Below, piece after piece: positions 46,684 to 55,913 of a stretch of DNA of 64,000 bases. The stretch's first letter is position 1, and each line of letters starts with the position of its first letter. The position numbers and the translations under genes were made by a program. Origin of the DNA: Paenibacillus sp. J45TS6 (GTDB lineage: Bacteria > Bacillota > Bacilli > Paenibacillales > Paenibacillaceae); assembly GCF_018403285.1 (NCBI RefSeq), contig NZ_BOSJ01000004.1, positions 248,001 through 312,000 of the forward strand. The letters run 5' to 3'. The notes beneath the pieces were generated by a model. The model had not been told where the DNA came from and did not search any database. It saw only the letters and a program-made list of their open reading frames with translations.

Positions 46684-48099
46684 ATGCGCAAAACAAAAAT
46701 TGTATGTACCATTGGTCCTTCCAGTGAATCGTTGGAGAACACAAAAAAGTTGATCATGGCTGGTATGAATGTAGCACGTCTAAACTTCTCCCACGGTGAT
46801 TATGAAGAGCACGGAGCACGTATCAAAACGATTCGTCAGGCTTCTGAAGAGTTGAACAAGACTGTTGCAATCTTGCTTGACACGAAAGGTCCTGAGATTC
46901 GTACAGGTAAACTTGAAGTAGAACCGATTGAACTAGTTCAAGATGAGTTTGTTACCCTTACAACCGAAGAAATCCTCGGTACTAAAGATCGTATTTCTGT
47001 TACTTATGAAGATCTGCCAGGAGATGTATCTCCAGGATCAACAATTTTGATTGATGACGGTTTGATCGGTTTAACAGTAGTGGAAGTAAATGGCACAGAA
47101 ATTAAATGCCGCATCGTTAACGGCGGTACGATTAAGAGCAAAAAAGGCGTTAACGTACCAGGAGTTAACATTTCCCTGCCAGGTATTACCGAGAAAGATG
47201 CTAACGATATCATTTTCGGAATTGAACAAGGTATCGATTTTGTTGCGGCTTCCTTCGTACGTAAAGCAAGTGACGTACTTGAAATTCGCGAATTGCTTGA
47301 AAAGCATAACGCTGGCCATATCCACATTATCTCCAAAATTGAAAACCAACAAGGTGTAGATAACCTTGATGAAATTCTTGAAGCTTCCGATGGTTTAATG
47401 GTTGCTCGTGGTGATCTTGGTGTAGAAATTCCTGCAGAAGAGGTACCTCTTGTGCAAAAACGCATGATTGAGAAGTGTAACATTGCTGGTAAACCAGTAA
47501 TTACTGCAACTCAAATGTTGGATTCTATGCAGCGTAACCCTCGTCCAACTCGTGCTGAAGCGAGTGACGTTGCGAACGCAATCTTTGACGGTACAGATGC
47601 AATCATGTTGTCTGGTGAGACAGCAGCAGGGAAATACCCAGTTGAGTCTGTTCTAACAATGGCTCGTATTGCAGAAAAAGCAGAATCTGCTTTAAATTAC
47701 AAAGAACTTTATAAAAAGCAACGTAGTGCTCAAGAAATCACTGTAACTGAGGCGATCAGCCAATCTGTTGCAATTAGTGCATATGAACTACATGCAAAAG
47801 CAATTCTTACTTCAACGGAATCTGGTCATACTGCTCGTATGGTTTCCAAATACCGTCCTGAAGCTCCAATCGTAGCCGTAACAAATGAAGACCGTACGAT
47901 GCGTAAGCTAGCTTTGACTTGGGGTGTAACTCCTGTTAAAGGTAAACCTTGTGATACTACGGACGGATTGTTTGCAAATGCAGTAGAAGGCGGCAGAAAA
48001 TCCGGTATTGTAGAAGAAGGCGATCTTGTTGTTATTACAGCAGGTATTCCACTTGGACGCTCTGGTTCTACTAACCTCATCAAAATTGATCATATCTAA
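46684..48099 (+). CDS. pyk: Pyruvate kinase
   Basis: A 471-aa pyruvate kinase converting phosphoenolpyruvate and ADP to pyruvate and ATP. Motifs: [47 protein letters not shown] (active-site Lys), [12 protein letters not shown] and ATQMLDSM. A longer frame opens at 46606; the ATG at 46684 after CGGAGG gives the family start. It ends after the core C-domain and lacks the extra C-terminal PEP-synthase-like domain of Bacillus enzymes (about 585 aa). Confidence 0.96.
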   Translation: MRKTKIVCTIGPSSESLENTKKLIMAGMNVARLNFSHGDYEEHGARIKTIRQASEELNKTVAILLDTKGPEIRTGKLEVEPIELVQDEFVTLTTEEILGTKDRISVTYEDLPGDVSPGSTILIDDGLIGLTVVEVNGTEIKCRIVNGGTIKSKKGVNVPGVNISLPGITEKDANDIIFGIEQGIDFVAASFVRKASDVLEIRELLEKHNAGHIHIISKIENQQGVDNLDEILEASDGLMVARGDLGVEIPAEEVPLVQKRMIEKCNIAGKPVITATQMLDSMQRNPRPTRAEASDVANAIFDGTDAIMLSGETAAGKYPVESVLTMARIAEKAESALNYKELYKKQRSAQEITVTEAISQSVAISAYELHAKAILTSTESGHTARMVSKYRPEAPIVAVTNEDRTMRKLALTWGVTPVKGKPCDTTDGLFANAVEGGRKSGIVEEGDLVVITAGIPLGRSGSTNLIKIDHI

Positions 48100-48125
48100 T
48101 CGATATAATTAAAATAAAAGACGAC

Positions 48126-48162
48126 AAAAAGCAATGGGGCCAATGGGTCCCATTGCTTTTTT
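48126..48162 (+). terminator. pyk terminator
   Basis: AAAAAGCAATGGG (48126-48138) is complementary to CCCATTGCTTTTT (48149-48161), loop 10 nt, T-run follows. Confidence 0.9.
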
Positions 48163-48198
48163 CACAGTAATGAACCTCTGTAAAGGATGTGAAAACCT

Positions 48199-48726
48199 AT
48201 GAGTCCAATAAAGGATAGGGACGGGCAAGAGAAAAGTGCGTGGTTCGGTACTTGTTTTCGTGTGCGTTATCAGGAAAGTGACCAAATGGGCGTTGTGTAT
48301 CATGCCAATTATGTGAATTGGTTTGAGATTGGCAGAACCGAGATGATCCGCAGTCTTGGGCTGACGTATCGCAGTATGGAAGAAGCAGGGGTGATGTTAC
48401 CTGTAATCGGTCTCGATCTCAAATACAAAAAACCTGCCAAATATGATGATTGTGTCACCGTTTGGACTCGAATCAATCAAATGAGCAGTGTTCGGCTTAC
48501 TTATGAGTATGAAGTGCGGAGAGATGAGAGTTTGTCATTACAAGGGCAAAGCCCGATCTCCTTAGGCCCTATCACCTCATCTGCGGAGCTTCCAGGTGAA
48601 CTTCTTGTTACCGGCACTACGCAGCATGCATGGGTAAACGGTGATTTTCGGCCTGTTAGACTTGATAAAAGTTTTCCGAACCTGTACGATGCATTAAGTA
48701 AGGCTTTAAGGCTTGGAAGGGAGTAA
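48199..48726 (+). CDS. Hotdog-fold acyl-CoA thioesterase (YbgC/FadM type)
   Basis: A 175-aa thioesterase. It has FRVRYQESDQMGVVYHANYVN with the catalytic-type Asp (DQMGVVYH) and WFEIGRTEMIRSLG, the 4-hydroxybenzoyl-CoA thioesterase signature. It hydrolyses an acyl-CoA of unknown chain. The C-terminal 40 residues extend past the usual core. AAAGGATG precedes the ATG. fxsA follows after 6 bp, so the two are probably cotranscribed. Confidence 0.82.
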   Translation: MSPIKDRDGQEKSAWFGTCFRVRYQESDQMGVVYHANYVNWFEIGRTEMIRSLGLTYRSMEEAGVMLPVIGLDLKYKKPAKYDDCVTVWTRINQMSSVRLTYEYEVRRDESLSLQGQSPISLGPITSSAELPGELLVTGTTQHAWVNGDFRPVRLDKSFPNLYDALSKALRLGRE

Positions 48727-48732
48727 CCGTAC

Positions 48733-49128
48733 ATGCGAAATTGGATGTGGGCTGCGCTTTTAATCATTCCCGGTGTGGAATTGTTTGGATTTATATGGGT
48801 AAGTGAAAGAATCGGCGCTGGATCCACGATTTTGTTGATTGTTTTAACATCGCTGATCGGGATCGCGATGATGCAATTTGAAGGCCGTAAAGTAATGCAG
48901 GACACCCGAAGAGAAATGCAAAATGGCCAGGTGCCTGGCCGTAAGATGCTGGATGGCCTCTGTGTTTTTGTAGGGGGCATGCTACTTGTCATTCCAGGGT
49001 TTGTAACTGATATTATTGGCTTTACTCTTCTCTTTCCGCTGACAAGACCATTATATCGAATCTTTTTATTAAAATGGCTGGAGAAGAAATTGAAAGAAGG
49101 AAAAATTAGAATTCATCGGCGATTCTGA
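48733..49128 (+). CDS. fxsA: FxsA family membrane protein
   Basis: A 131-aa FxsA-type protein with hydrophobic segments at about 6-25, 28-48 and 75-100, and family motifs ALLIIPGVELFGFIWV, GIAMMQFEGRK and VGGMLLVIPGFVTDIIG. E. coli FxsA is an inner membrane protein linked to exclusion of phage T7 F-factor effects; the role in Gram-positives is unknown. In B. subtilis the homolog also lies between pyk and citZ. AAGGGAG lies upstream. Confidence 0.85.
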   Translation: MRNWMWAALLIIPGVELFGFIWVSERIGAGSTILLIVLTSLIGIAMMQFEGRKVMQDTRREMQNGQVPGRKMLDGLCVFVGGMLLVIPGFVTDIIGFTLLFPLTRPLYRIFLLKWLEKKLKEGKIRIHRRF

Positions 49129-49136
49129 TTATTTAT

Positions 49137-49173
49137 AGGAGCAGGGAGAATAATTTCTTCCTGCTCCTTTTTA
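49137..49173 (+). terminator. fxsA terminator
   Basis: AGGAGCAGGGAGAA (49137-49150) pairs with TTCTTCCTGCTCCT (49155-49168), one wobble, loop TAAT, then T-run. Confidence 0.85.
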
Positions 49174-49212
49174 TGGTAGGTAAATATATACATAGCAATC
49201 CTTATTTGTCAA

Positions 49213-49226
49213 TGAAAGTGGTTACA
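49213..49226 (+). promoter_or_regulatory. cre-like site 1 upstream of citZ
   Basis: TGAAAGTGGTTACA matches the CcpA consensus TGWAANCGNTNWCA except C to T at position 7. It lies about 60 bp upstream of the -35. Confidence 0.35.
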
Positions 49227-49283
49227 AAAAAATACTTATGCCTGTGAAAGAAATCTTTGATATCCTTTGAAACCTTCAAATTG

Positions 49284-49312
49284 TTCACATCATCGACAAA
49301 ATCCAGTATGAT
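49284..49312 (+). promoter_or_regulatory. Candidate citZ promoter
   Basis: TTCACA (49284-49289), 17 bp, TATGAT (49307-49312), a sigma-A-like promoter about 120 bp before citZ. The rest of the 305-bp gap holds no gene. Confidence 0.5.
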
Positions 49313-49377
49313 GATGGAAGTGATACTTTTACACATGATGTCTGCAGAGCCTAGAATTTCTTACGAATATTTAATAA

Positions 49378-49391
49378 TGTAACTGTTTTCA
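49378..49391 (+). promoter_or_regulatory. cre-like site 2 in the citZ leader
   Basis: TGTAACTGTTTTCA matches the CcpA consensus except C to T at position 7. It lies downstream of the predicted transcription start, a normal place for repression. Confidence 0.4.
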
Positions 49392-49433
49392 TTTTGATTA
49401 GAACTCTATTTTGTACAAAAGGAGAGGTGTAAA

Positions 49434-50546
49434 ATGACAGCTACCAAAGGACTTGAAGGCATTGTGGCGACAACTTCCTCAATCAGTTCTATTGTTGACG
49501 GCGTCCTCACTTATCGTGGGTATGATATTGATGATTTAGCATCCAATGCTTGCTTTGAAGAAGTTGCTTATCTGCTCTGGTTTGGCAAACTGCCGAACAG
49601 AATTGAACTTGATAACCTAAAACAGAAGCTAAGTGAATATGCACCTATTCCTGATGCACTTATTTCTCAAATTAAATTATATCCAAAAAAACTAAACACC
49701 ATGGCGGCTCTTCGTTCTGCCATTTCAGCTTTGGCACTTTATGATGAGAATGCTGAAGATGATTCACAGGAAGCAAATGAGATTAAAGCAGTGAAATTGC
49801 AGGCTCAGCTTCCAACTATCGTTGCAGCGATTGCCCGAATTCGTGAAGGAAATGAACCCGTAGCGCCTAAACAGGGTGTATCCATCGCCGAGAATTTCCT
49901 GTATATGCTGACGGGTGAAGAACCGTCCGAAACATCTGTAAAAGCGCTTGATCAAGCACTCGTGCTTCACGCAGACCACGAACTTAATGCCTCAACATTT
50001 GCTGCCCGAGTGACGGTAGCTACGCTATCTGATATTTATTCAGGGGTGACTTCAGCTATCGGAGCGCTCAAAGGTCCTCTTCACGGTGGAGCCAATGAAG
50101 CGGTAATGAAGATGCTTAGTGAGATCGGTTCAGTAGAAAAACTCGAATCCTACATTCAAGACAAACTGGATAACCGCCAAAAGATTATGGGTTTTGGTCA
50201 TCGGGTATATAAAAATGGCGACCCGCGTGCGAAACATCTGCAAAGAATGTCTCTTGAACTTGGAGAGCAAAAAGGAAATACCGATCTATATGAGATGTCA
50301 GTTCAGATTGAAGAGTTGATCACCTCTCAAAAAGGTCTGAAACCGAATGTAGATTTCTATTCAGCCTCTGTGTACACACAGCTTGGTATTGATAGAGAAT
50401 TGTTCACACCGATTTTTGCGATTAGTCGTGTGTCTGGATGGACTGCTCATATCCTTGAACAACTTTCTGATAACCGGATTATTCGTCCTCGTGCAGAGTA
50501 TACCGGTCCGACGAATCAGAAGTATATCCCGATTGAACGTCGCTAG
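49434..50546 (+). CDS. citZ: Citrate synthase
   Basis: A 370-aa type II-like short citrate synthase: TYRGYDIDDLASN at the N-terminus, LHADHELNASTFAARV, LKGPLHGGANEAVM, MGFGHRVYKNGDPRAK (catalytic His) and VDFYSASVY (catalytic Asp). It condenses oxaloacetate and acetyl-CoA. AGGAGAGG precedes the ATG. First gene of citZ-icd-mdh, the standard Bacillales TCA operon. Likely under CcpA control through the cre-like sites; CcpC was not assessed. Confidence 0.95.
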   Translation: MTATKGLEGIVATTSSISSIVDGVLTYRGYDIDDLASNACFEEVAYLLWFGKLPNRIELDNLKQKLSEYAPIPDALISQIKLYPKKLNTMAALRSAISALALYDENAEDDSQEANEIKAVKLQAQLPTIVAAIARIREGNEPVAPKQGVSIAENFLYMLTGEEPSETSVKALDQALVLHADHELNASTFAARVTVATLSDIYSGVTSAIGALKGPLHGGANEAVMKMLSEIGSVEKLESYIQDKLDNRQKIMGFGHRVYKNGDPRAKHLQRMSLELGEQKGNTDLYEMSVQIEELITSQKGLKPNVDFYSASVYTQLGIDRELFTPIFAISRVSGWTAHILEQLSDNRIIRPRAEYTGPTNQKYIPIERR

Positions 50547-50672
50547 TTACTAAGAAACATGTATAATAAAAGAAAGCGCCCTTGGCAATAGTTTCCGTGG
50601 AGGAAATTTGTTGCAGGGCTCTTCTATGCCCATGTGATGCTGTAGATTTACAAAACAAGGAGGAAATATATT

Positions 50673-51968
50673 ATGCCAAACTTTGAAAAATTCGTACTCC
50701 CTACAGAAGGCGAGCAAATTACGATTGATAATGGACAGCTTCAAGTTCCTAATAACCCAATTATTCCTTTCATTGAAGGGGACGGAACAGGCCGCGATAT
50801 TTGGAAAGCATCCAAACGCGTACTAGATGCGGCTGTTGAGAAAGCATATAACGGCGAAAAGAAAATTGCTTGGTATGAAGTTTTTGCTGGTGAAAAAGCA
50901 TTTAATACATACGGTGAGTGGCTTCCTGCAGATACACTTGAAGCAATCCGTGAGTATATTGTAGCAATTAAAGGACCACTTACTACACCAATCGGTGGCG
51001 GAATCCGTTCACTGAACGTAGCACTTCGTCAAGAACTTGATCTGTATGTGTGCTTGCGTCCTGTACGTTATTTTGATGGTGTACCTTCTCCGGTAAAACG
51101 TCCTGAACTTGTTGATATGGTCATTTTCCGTGAAAATACAGAAGACATTTATGCAGGTATTGAATACCAAGAAGGTTCTGAAGAAGTGAAAAAAGTAATC
51201 CAGTTCTTGCAACAGGAAATGGGCGCTAACAAAATTCGCTTCCCTGAAACTTCTGGTATTGGCATCAAACCTGTTTCCTCCGAAGGATCCAAACGTCTTG
51301 TACGTGCTGCTGTTGAGTATGCGATTACTCATGGACGTAAGAGCGTTACACTTGTACACAAAGGTAATATCATGAAATTTACAGAGGGTGCTTTCAAAAA
51401 TTGGGGTTATGAAGTGGCTGAAGCTGAATTCGGCGATAAAGTATTCACTTGGGCTCAGTATGATGAAATCAAAGAAAAAGAAGGTACGGATGCAGCGAAT
51501 GCCGCTCAAAAAGCAGCAGAAGATGCAGGTAAAATCATTATTAAAGATGCGATTGCGGATATCGCTCTTCAACAAGTACTGACTCGTCCAGCTGAATTTG
51601 ATGTGATTGCAACCCTCAACTTGAACGGTGACTACCTGTCTGATGCTCTTGCTGCACAAGTAGGCGGTATCGGTATTGCGCCTGGAGCGAACATCAACTA
51701 TGTAACAGGACATGCTATTTTTGAAGCAACCCACGGTACTGCTCCTAAATATGCAGACAAAGACGTGGTTAATCCAGGTTCCGTAATTTTGTCCGGTGTA
51801 ATGCTTCTTGAACACTTGGGATGGCAGGAAGCGGCTGACCTGATCTACAAAGGTATGGAAACTTCCATCAATAACAAAACCGTAACTTACGATTTTGCAC
51901 GTTTGATGGACGGAGCAACAGAAGTAAAATGTTCCGAATTTGCTAATGAGATTATAAAAAACCTGTAA
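50673..51968 (+). CDS. icd: Isocitrate dehydrogenase (NADP-dependent)
   Basis: A 431-aa isocitrate dehydrogenase: [34 protein letters not shown] with the substrate-binding Ser (IRSLN), [23 protein letters not shown], and [18 protein letters not shown] near the end. Length is near the B. subtilis enzyme (423 aa). AAGGAGG precedes the ATG. 126 bp separates it from citZ, 12 bp from mdh, so icd and mdh are tightly linked. Confidence 0.95.
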   Translation: MPNFEKFVLPTEGEQITIDNGQLQVPNNPIIPFIEGDGTGRDIWKASKRVLDAAVEKAYNGEKKIAWYEVFAGEKAFNTYGEWLPADTLEAIREYIVAIKGPLTTPIGGGIRSLNVALRQELDLYVCLRPVRYFDGVPSPVKRPELVDMVIFRENTEDIYAGIEYQEGSEEVKKVIQFLQQEMGANKIRFPETSGIGIKPVSSEGSKRLVRAAVEYAITHGRKSVTLVHKGNIMKFTEGAFKNWGYEVAEAEFGDKVFTWAQYDEIKEKEGTDAANAAQKAAEDAGKIIIKDAIADIALQQVLTRPAEFDVIATLNLNGDYLSDALAAQVGGIGIAPGANINYVTGHAIFEATHGTAPKYADKDVVNPGSVILSGVMLLEHLGWQEAADLIYKGMETSINNKTVTYDFARLMDGATEVKCSEFANEIIKNL

Positions 51969-51980
51969 GGAGCGAATCTA

Positions 51981-52922
51981 TTGACAATTCAGCGTAAAAA
52001 AATTACTGTCGTTGGAGCTGGGTTTACCGGAGCTACTACCGCACTTATGATAGCTCAAAAAGAACTTGGTGACGTTGTTCTTGTTGACATTCCTCAACTT
52101 GAGAACCCAACGAAGGGAAAAGCGCTTGATATGCTCGAAGCAAGCCCAATTCAAGGTTTTGATAGTAACATCGTTGGTACTTCAGACTACGAAGATGCAG
52201 CTGATTCGGATATTGTCATTATCACTGCTGGAATTGCTCGGAAACCAGGCATGAGTCGTGATGATCTGGTGAACACCAATGCAGGGATTGTCAAATCGGT
52301 TTGTGAAAATATTAAGAGATATTGTCCTGATTCCATCGTTATTATATTAAGTAATCCAGTGGATGCGATGACTTATGCTGCCTATCATGCACTTGGTTTT
52401 CCTAAGAACCGTGTTATTGGGCAATCTGGTGTACTGGATACGGCTCGGTATTGCACTTTTATCGCTCAAGAACTGAATGTTTCTGTCGAAGATGTTCGCG
52501 GCTTCGTACTTGGGGGTCATGGGGATGATATGGTTCCTCTCGTCCGTTACTCCAGCGTGGGCGGTATTCCTATCGACTCACTGATCTCAGAAGAGCGGAT
52601 TGAATCCATCGTACAGCGAACTCGTGTTGGCGGTGGAGAAATCGTGAACTTGCTTGGTAACGGAAGTGCCTATTATGCGCCTGCTGCCTCCCTTGTACAG
52701 ATGACGGAAGCTATTCTCAAGGATAAAAAACGGATTATTCCCGTCATTGCTTATCTGGAGGGAGAATATGGTTACCATGATTTATTTCTTGGTGTTCCTA
52801 CGATCCTCGGTGGTAATGGTATCGAGAGAATATTTGAACTTGATCTTACAACAGAGGAAAAAGCAGCTCTTGATCAATCGGCTGAATCTGTGCGAAATGT
52901 CATGTCAGTCGTATCGGTATAG
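51981..52922 (+). CDS. mdh: Malate dehydrogenase (LDH-like)
   Basis: A 313-aa malate dehydrogenase of the lactate-dehydrogenase-like class: [15 protein letters not shown] (NAD-binding), [15 protein letters not shown] with the substrate Arg residues, [23 protein letters not shown] and [13 protein letters not shown] (catalytic His). The start is a TTG, 8 nt after AAGGAG. Last gene of the TCA operon, ended by the hairpin at 52966. Confidence 0.95.
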   Translation: MTIQRKKITVVGAGFTGATTALMIAQKELGDVVLVDIPQLENPTKGKALDMLEASPIQGFDSNIVGTSDYEDAADSDIVIITAGIARKPGMSRDDLVNTNAGIVKSVCENIKRYCPDSIVIILSNPVDAMTYAAYHALGFPKNRVIGQSGVLDTARYCTFIAQELNVSVEDVRGFVLGGHGDDMVPLVRYSSVGGIPIDSLISEERIESIVQRTRVGGGEIVNLLGNGSAYYAPAASLVQMTEAILKDKKRIIPVIAYLEGEYGYHDLFLGVPTILGGNGIERIFELDLTTEEKAALDQSAESVRNVMSVVSV

Positions 52923-52965
52923 GACTTATTCTAATAAAAAAATGAATAAATAGTGAATGAATGAT

Positions 52966-53002
52966 AAGGAAATCCTGTAGATGAGCAGGGTTTCCTTTTC
53001 TT
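52966..53002 (+). terminator. mdh terminator
   Basis: AAGGAAATCCTG (52966-52977) pairs with CAGGGTTTCCTT (52986-52997), one wobble, then TTCTTT. Confidence 0.8.
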
Positions 53003-53123
53003 TATGCTTCATAATCAGTATAATTTGATAGATAGGAATAAAGTCATTCATTAATTGTCCATGGATTGATTCCAGCTTTATTTCTACGGTTAAGATTATA
53101 ATAGAATAGTAGGAAAGGAGTGA

Positions 53124-53552
53124 ATGGAAAAGATGGGTTCAATTTTTTATTTTGTACACATACTCGGGGCGGTATCGGTAGGTTATTATCTATTACTTCC
53201 TTTCGTGGTTAGTGCGCTTATGAAACTAGCAGCACCAGCACAAGAGGGAAGTATCGCTGCTGTCAGAACATTTAATCGTATTGCTCAATACGGTTTGATC
53301 ATTCAGCTGATTACAGGCGGATACATCATGAGCAAAGGTGATTATGCTGTTTCCTGGATGATCGTAGTTGTTGTGATCTTTCTCGCAATGCTCGCGATTG
53401 GTGGAATCATGGGTAAATCACTTCGTCTTGGGATTGCAGGTATTCAAGAAAAACGAGATATCAGTGCAGAGAAAAATAAACTGCGTATGTTCAGTATTAT
53501 TTTAGCTGTATTGTTGCTCGTGATGCTTGGAATCATGGTCTACCCTTGGTAG
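53124..53552 (+). CDS. Hypothetical four-helix membrane protein
   Basis: A 142-aa protein with four hydrophobic segments (about residues 5-30, 50-68, 77-95, 121-140) and a short charged loop QEKRDISAEKNKLR before the last. It resembles DUF2269-like small membrane proteins but I cannot name it. AAAGGAG is 3 nt from the ATG at 53124 and 12 nt from an in-frame ATG at 53133, so the start is uncertain. It lies between mdh and the SDR gene and ends at a terminator at 53611. Confidence 0.65.
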   Translation: MEKMGSIFYFVHILGAVSVGYYLLLPFVVSALMKLAAPAQEGSIAAVRTFNRIAQYGLIIQLITGGYIMSKGDYAVSWMIVVVVIFLAMLAIGGIMGKSLRLGIAGIQEKRDISAEKNKLRMFSIILAVLLLVMLGIMVYPW

Positions 53553-53610
53553 AAACCAGGTAAGAATACATATCGATATAAAGTATTCATCAACCTATAT
53601 ATTTTTAAGT

Positions 53611-53659
53611 AAGGCAGAATTATTCGCAAGTATTTGCGAAATGTTCTGTCTTTTTTTTG
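53611..53659 (+). terminator. Intrinsic terminator
   Basis: AAGGCAGAA pairs with TTCTGTCTT, and inside TTCGCAA pairs with TTGCGAA around GTAT; eight T residues follow. The remaining gap to 53878 shows no gene, only an imperfect repeat (GGATGG near 53752, CCATCC near 53812). Confidence 0.85.
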
Positions 53660-53878
53660 CGTTTTTCCATAGTAAAAGGTTGAGTTTTCTTTTCATAGAA
53701 TGGGGCAAGTAAGTTTCATTAAGCAGAGGACGGGTAAAATCATAACGAAGAGGATGGTTGATAGTCTACTGTTAGGTTTCAAAGATTGACGTATAAGGAC
53801 AGCAAGATTAGCCATCCTATAACTTGATTATGAAAATACGTGATAAAACATTCTAGAAAAGGAAGGGAGAACGAGATC

Positions 53879-54742
53879 ATGTCAGAGAATCAAAACAAAA
53901 CGTTACCTCCACAACAACAAAGCAAACAGCCAGGGATTGAATCGGAAATGACCCCAAGACCGAAGTACAAGGGAGAATCCTACAAAGCTGCAGGGAAATT
54001 GAAAGGGAAATCTGCTCTAATTACGGGCGGTGACAGCGGAATCGGACGTGCTGTGGCCGTAGCCTACGCAAAAGAAGGTGCAAACGTATCGATCGTCTAC
54101 TTAGATGAGCACAGCGATGCAGAGGAGACGAAGAAATGCGTAGAGCAAGAGGGTGTGAAGTGTGTTCTGATCCCAGGTGATATTCGGGATTCCGCATTCT
54201 GTAGCGAAGCGATCAAACAAACAGTAGATGAATTAGGCGGGCTGGACATTCTAGTGAACAACGCAGCTGAACAGCATCCACAGCAAAACTTTGAAGATAT
54301 TACAGATGAACAGCTGGAAAAAACGTTCCGTACGAACATATTCAGTATGTTCTATATGACAAGAGCAGCAATGCCTCATTTAACAAGCGGTAGTGCTGTC
54401 ATTAATACGACTTCCATCACCGCTTACCGAGGCAGTGAAAATTTAATTGATTACTCTGCTACGAAAGGAGCCATTACTGCTTTCACACGTTCCTTGTCCA
54501 TGCATTTGGCCGATAAAGGAATCAGAGTAAACGCGGTAGCACCGGGTCCGATCTGGACTCCGCTCATTCCTTCTACTTTTGATGAAAAGAAAGTAAGTGA
54601 ATTCGGAGCAACACAGCCGATGAAACGTCCAGGTGAACCGGAAGAACTCGCACCAGCTTACGTATATCTGGCATCTAGTGATTCTTCTTACGTGAGTGGA
54701 CAAGTTATCCATGTAAATGGCGGAGAAGTAGTGAACGGTTAA
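53879..54742 (+). CDS. SDR-family oxidoreductase (general stress type)
   Basis: A 287-aa short-chain dehydrogenase. After a Gln/Pro-rich head of about 40 residues come the NAD(P) motif TGGDSGIGRAVA, NNAAEQ (NAG-like), the catalytic Ser in NTTSITAYRG and YSATKGA (Tyr-x-x-x-Lys), and VAPGPIWTPLIPS. The Gln-rich head and PKYKGESYKAAGKLKGK segment are typical of the YdaD/YhxC-type SDRs of Bacilli. The frame opens at 53840, but ATG at 53879 is the family start. Substrate unknown. Confidence 0.88.
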   Translation: MSENQNKTLPPQQQSKQPGIESEMTPRPKYKGESYKAAGKLKGKSALITGGDSGIGRAVAVAYAKEGANVSIVYLDEHSDAEETKKCVEQEGVKCVLIPGDIRDSAFCSEAIKQTVDELGGLDILVNNAAEQHPQQNFEDITDEQLEKTFRTNIFSMFYMTRAAMPHLTSGSAVINTTSITAYRGSENLIDYSATKGAITAFTRSLSMHLADKGIRVNAVAPGPIWTPLIPSTFDEKKVSEFGATQPMKRPGEPEELAPAYVYLASSDSSYVSGQVIHVNGGEVVNG

Positions 54743-54765
54743 TATTAGCTATAACTTAACTAATT

Positions 54766-54803
54766 AGGTCTTGTGCGGTCTTACGTCCGTATGAGACCTT
54801 TTT
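54766..54803 (+). terminator. Intrinsic terminator after SDR gene
   Basis: AGGTCT and CGG on the left pair with CCG and AGACCT on the right with interior mismatches, then TTTTT. Confidence 0.65.
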
Positions 54804-54900
54804 ACATTAACTTGATAAAATTTACATAACGATCGAAGTACACCGTTTAATGTGTGGTATGATCAATTTGATAGAATTATGGAAAGGAATCGGATAATAT

Positions 54901-55866
54901 ATGGGATCTTGGTCACTTCGATTTGCAGCCTGGTTTGAGAAGTATATGTTTGCTATTATTCCATTCACCCTCATTGTAGGGATTGTTTTTTCTGAACTCT
55001 TTTTACCATTTGTTTCTTGGGTTCCCTATCTATTTGGCTTTGTTACGTTTGTCATGGCTTTGGGATGTGGTCTTACTCATTTGAAGAATGTAGTGTACAA
55101 ACCGATGCCTGTATTTATTACGCTGCTTCTAGCTCATGTACTGACACCACTTATTGCTTTTGCGCTTGGAGCAGCTCTGTTTGGTCCAGATTCTGACTAT
55201 ACGGTGGGATTGGTCTTATTCTCGATTATTCCTTTAGGTGTTTCTTCGGTATTATGGGTCGGCATGTCTTATGGAAGTGTACCCTTAATGCTTGCCATGG
55301 TAGTTGTAGATTCAGCACTTAGCCCGCTTATTGTACCAGGGCTCATTGAACTTTTTTTTGGAGCTGCTATCAAATTTGATACCGTTTCACTGATGAAGGA
55401 TCTCTTGTTAATTATTGTAGTTCCTACTGTACTTGGCGTAACCATCTACGAAATTTCAAAAGGAAAATTCAAAGCGTGGTCTGCTCCCGTTACATTGCCT
55501 ATTTCAAAAATATTCTTCGCTGCAGTCGTGCTTCTAAATGCGGCAGCCATCGCTCCTCATATGAGAACATTGGAAACAAGTGTTATTCTCGCATCTATTG
55601 CTGTCGTATTGTTAGTTGCGTTATGCTATTGTATTGGATTTGCAGGCTCTTATCTTATGAGAAATGTTTCCCGGGAAATAAGGGTGACGATGTCTTATGC
55701 AGCTGGAATGCGTAATATCTCACTCGGACTTGTTCTTGCGATGGGTTATTTTTCGCCGCAAGCAGCGATCCCTGTTGTTCTTGGAATTATGATTCAGCAG
55801 CCGCTTGCAACACTGCATCATGCGCTGCTGCAACGTTTTTTCCCCGTTCAAAAAGAAGAAATGTAA
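54901..55866 (+). CDS. Bile acid:sodium symporter (BASS) family transporter
   Basis: A 321-aa membrane protein with about nine to ten hydrophobic segments. The stretches GLTHLKNVVYKPMPV, LVLFSIIPLGVSSVLWVG and MSYAAGMRNISLGLVLAMGYF fit BASS-type secondary transporters (YocS-like). The substrate is unknown; family members carry organic anions such as keto acids or bile acids with sodium. GGAAAGGAATCGG precedes the ATG. phoR begins 47 bp downstream. Confidence 0.82.
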   Translation: MGSWSLRFAAWFEKYMFAIIPFTLIVGIVFSELFLPFVSWVPYLFGFVTFVMALGCGLTHLKNVVYKPMPVFITLLLAHVLTPLIAFALGAALFGPDSDYTVGLVLFSIIPLGVSSVLWVGMSYGSVPLMLAMVVVDSALSPLIVPGLIELFFGAAIKFDTVSLMKDLLLIIVVPTVLGVTIYEISKGKFKAWSAPVTLPISKIFFAAVVLLNAAAIAPHMRTLETSVILASIAVVLLVALCYCIGFAGSYLMRNVSREIRVTMSYAAGMRNISLGLVLAMGYFSPQAAIPVVLGIMIQQPLATLHHALLQRFFPVQKEEM

Positions 55867-55913
55867 AATACAATGTTTAGAATAACTATATAAAGGATGA
55901 GTAAATAACGCAT

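Noticed and set aside
51009-51815. 268-codon open frame antisense to icd
   Set aside because: It lies fully inside icd on the other strand, has no ribosome binding site and a Cys/Phe-rich composition typical of shadow frames.
54801-54826. PhoP-like TTTACA repeats before the BASS gene
   Set aside because: Two copies are 20 bp apart, not in an 11-bp register. Similar copies at 28679-28699 before the HAD gene also lack the period.
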